From NCBI GenBank assembly GCA_003696465.1, contig RFHG01000287.1, forward strand, positions 1-6,393: DNA of 6,393 nucleotides. The letters are read 5' to 3'. The notes below the pieces were generated by a model. That model saw only the letters and a list, made by a program, of their open reading frames with translations, had not been told where the DNA came from and ran no database searches. Shown here piece by piece: positions 5,685 to 6,393 of the stretch. A program made the translations under genes and the position numbers. Each line of letters starts with the position of its first letter. Positions within the stretch are counted from its first letter, which is position 1. Source of the stretch: Gammaproteobacteria bacterium (GTDB lineage: Bacteria; Pseudomonadota; Gammaproteobacteria; J044).

Positions 5685-5732
5685 TGGGCCCCGCGCCCTG
5701 TGCCAGAGTGCGTCCCAAAAGAGGGAGCCGCC

Positions 5733-6393
5733 ATGCAATACCGTCCACTGTCCGACACCGGCATCGAAGTCAGCGCCCTGTGCCTCGGCACCATGACCTT
5801 CGGCAAGCAGAACAGCGAGGCCGAGGGCCATGCCCAGCTCGACCTGGCCGTCGAGCGCGGGGTCAACTTCATCGATACCGCCGAGCTCTATCCGGTGCCG
5901 CCCGAGGCCGAGACCCAGGGGCGCACCGAGTCCATCATCGGCAGCTGGCTGGCGAAACGCCCCTCGATGCGCGAGCGGCTCGTCCTTGCCACCAAGGTGG
6001 CCGGCCCGGCCGACTGGATTCCCTGGATCCGGGGCGGCTCCGGACTCGACCGGCAGCACGTCCGCGCCGCCATCGAGGGCAGCCTCGAGCGCCTTGGCAC
6101 CGATTACATCGACCTCTACCAGGTGCACTGGCCGGCCCGGCAGACCAACTTCTTCGGCCAGCTCGGCTACAGCTGGCCGGAACAGGATGAGGCCACCCCC
6201 ATCGCCGAGACCCTGGAGGCCCTGGCCGAGCTGGTGGACGAGGGCAGGGTGCGCCATATCGGTGTCTCCAACGAGACGCCCTGGGGCGTGCACAAGTGGC
6301 TGCGCCAGGCCGAACGGCTGGGACTGCCGCGCATCGTCAGCATCCAGAACCCGTACAACCTGCTCAACCGCAGCTACGAGGTGGGGCTGGCCG
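5733..6393 (+). CDS. tas: Aldo/keto reductase, Tas family (partial, C-terminus missing)
   Basis: The first 220 residues of an NADPH-type aldo/keto reductase; the gene runs off the right edge (E. coli Tas is about 346 residues). Family knowledge: Tas-like proteins reduce carbonyl substrates, but the natural substrate is not settled; E. coli tas was named for suppressing a tyrosine requirement under starvation. Seen here: strong similarity to E. coli Tas throughout, including LGTMTFGKQNSEAE, TAELYPVPPEAETQG, DLYQVHWPARQTNFFG, IGVSNETPWGV and IQNPYNLLNRS. The catalytic tetrad is present as D48, Y53, K88 and H132. The start has AGGGAG at 5722-5727 with a 5-base spacer. It begins 48 bases after the c-di-GMP gene; that gap has no terminator or clear promoter, so read-through is possible, but a functional tie is not evident. 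Confidence 0.93.
   Translation, partial: MQYRPLSDTGIEVSALCLGTMTFGKQNSEAEGHAQLDLAVERGVNFIDTAELYPVPPEAETQGRTESIIGSWLAKRPSMRERLVLATKVAGPADWIPWIRGGSGLDRQHVRAAIEGSLERLGTDYIDLYQVHWPARQTNFFGQLGYSWPEQDEATPIAETLEALAELVDEGRVRHIGVSNETPWGVHKWLRQAERLGLPRIVSIQNPYNLLNRSYEVGLA

Noticed and set aside
5685..5732. Terminator or promoter between the c-di-GMP gene and tas
   Set aside because: The stretch is GC-rich with no T-tract after any stem and no recognisable -35/-10 pair.
4328..6190. A 620-codon plus-strand frame overlapping the GGDEF-EAL and tas genes
   Set aside because: It is the shifted shadow of those genes, dominated by R, A, P, G and H, and spans the end of one real gene and the start of the next.
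3252..6293. A 1013-codon open frame on the minus strand, antisense to the c-di-GMP and aldo/keto reductase genes
   Set aside because: It is the mirror of GC-rich coding sequence. The translation is low-complexity (rich in G, A, Q, L, V, D), shows no domain, and covers two unmistakable plus-strand genes.

Overview
The window looks like chromosomal DNA from a GC-rich gammaproteobacterium. The signs are a UbiK (YqiC/BMFP-family) protein, a Tas-type aldo/keto reductase, very tight gene packing and mostly G/C third codon positions. A secreted two-domain sulfurtransferase beside a c-di-GMP protein would fit the sulfur-oxidising Chromatiales-like groups, but genus-level placement is a guess. There are no RNA genes, insertion sequences, CRISPR arrays or phage genes.

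Layout. Positions 1-107 (minus strand) hold only the signal peptide and first mature residues of a secreted protein that resembles TorF-family putative porins. Positions 108-334 are a divergent control region. Read toward the minus-strand gene it has a near-consensus sigma-54 -24/-12 element, an exact match to the IHF consensus and two NtrC-type dyads about 120-140 bp upstream of the predicted start, the textbook arrangement of a nitrogen-regulated promoter. Read the other way it has an extended -10 promoter for ubiK, with the -10 hexamer enclosed in a perfect inverted repeat.

On the plus strand, ubiK (335-604), a thioredoxin-fold protein with a CNHC motif (608-1189) and a FIST-domain sensor protein (1200-2312) are separated by 3 and 10 bases and look like one operon. 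After a 93-base gap with a probable promoter come an exported two-domain rhodanese sulfurtransferase (2406-3293) and, 3 bases later, a membrane-anchored sensor-HAMP-PAS-GGDEF-EAL protein (3297-5684). A Tas-like aldo/keto reductase (5733 onward) runs off the right edge.

How they may work together. UbiK supports aerobic ubiquinone synthesis and sits next to what is probably a nitrogen-controlled porin (in related genomes often followed by glnK-amtB, outside this window). The thioredoxin-fold, FIST and rhodanese/c-di-GMP genes suggest redox, ligand and sulfur sensing, but a shared pathway is inference. The best leads are the compact sigma-54/IHF/NtrC region whose NtrC dyads also fall inside the predicted ubiK leader, and the near-overlapping pairing of a periplasmic sulfurtransferase with a periplasm-sensing c-di-GMP protein. 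I see no clearly new class of system.
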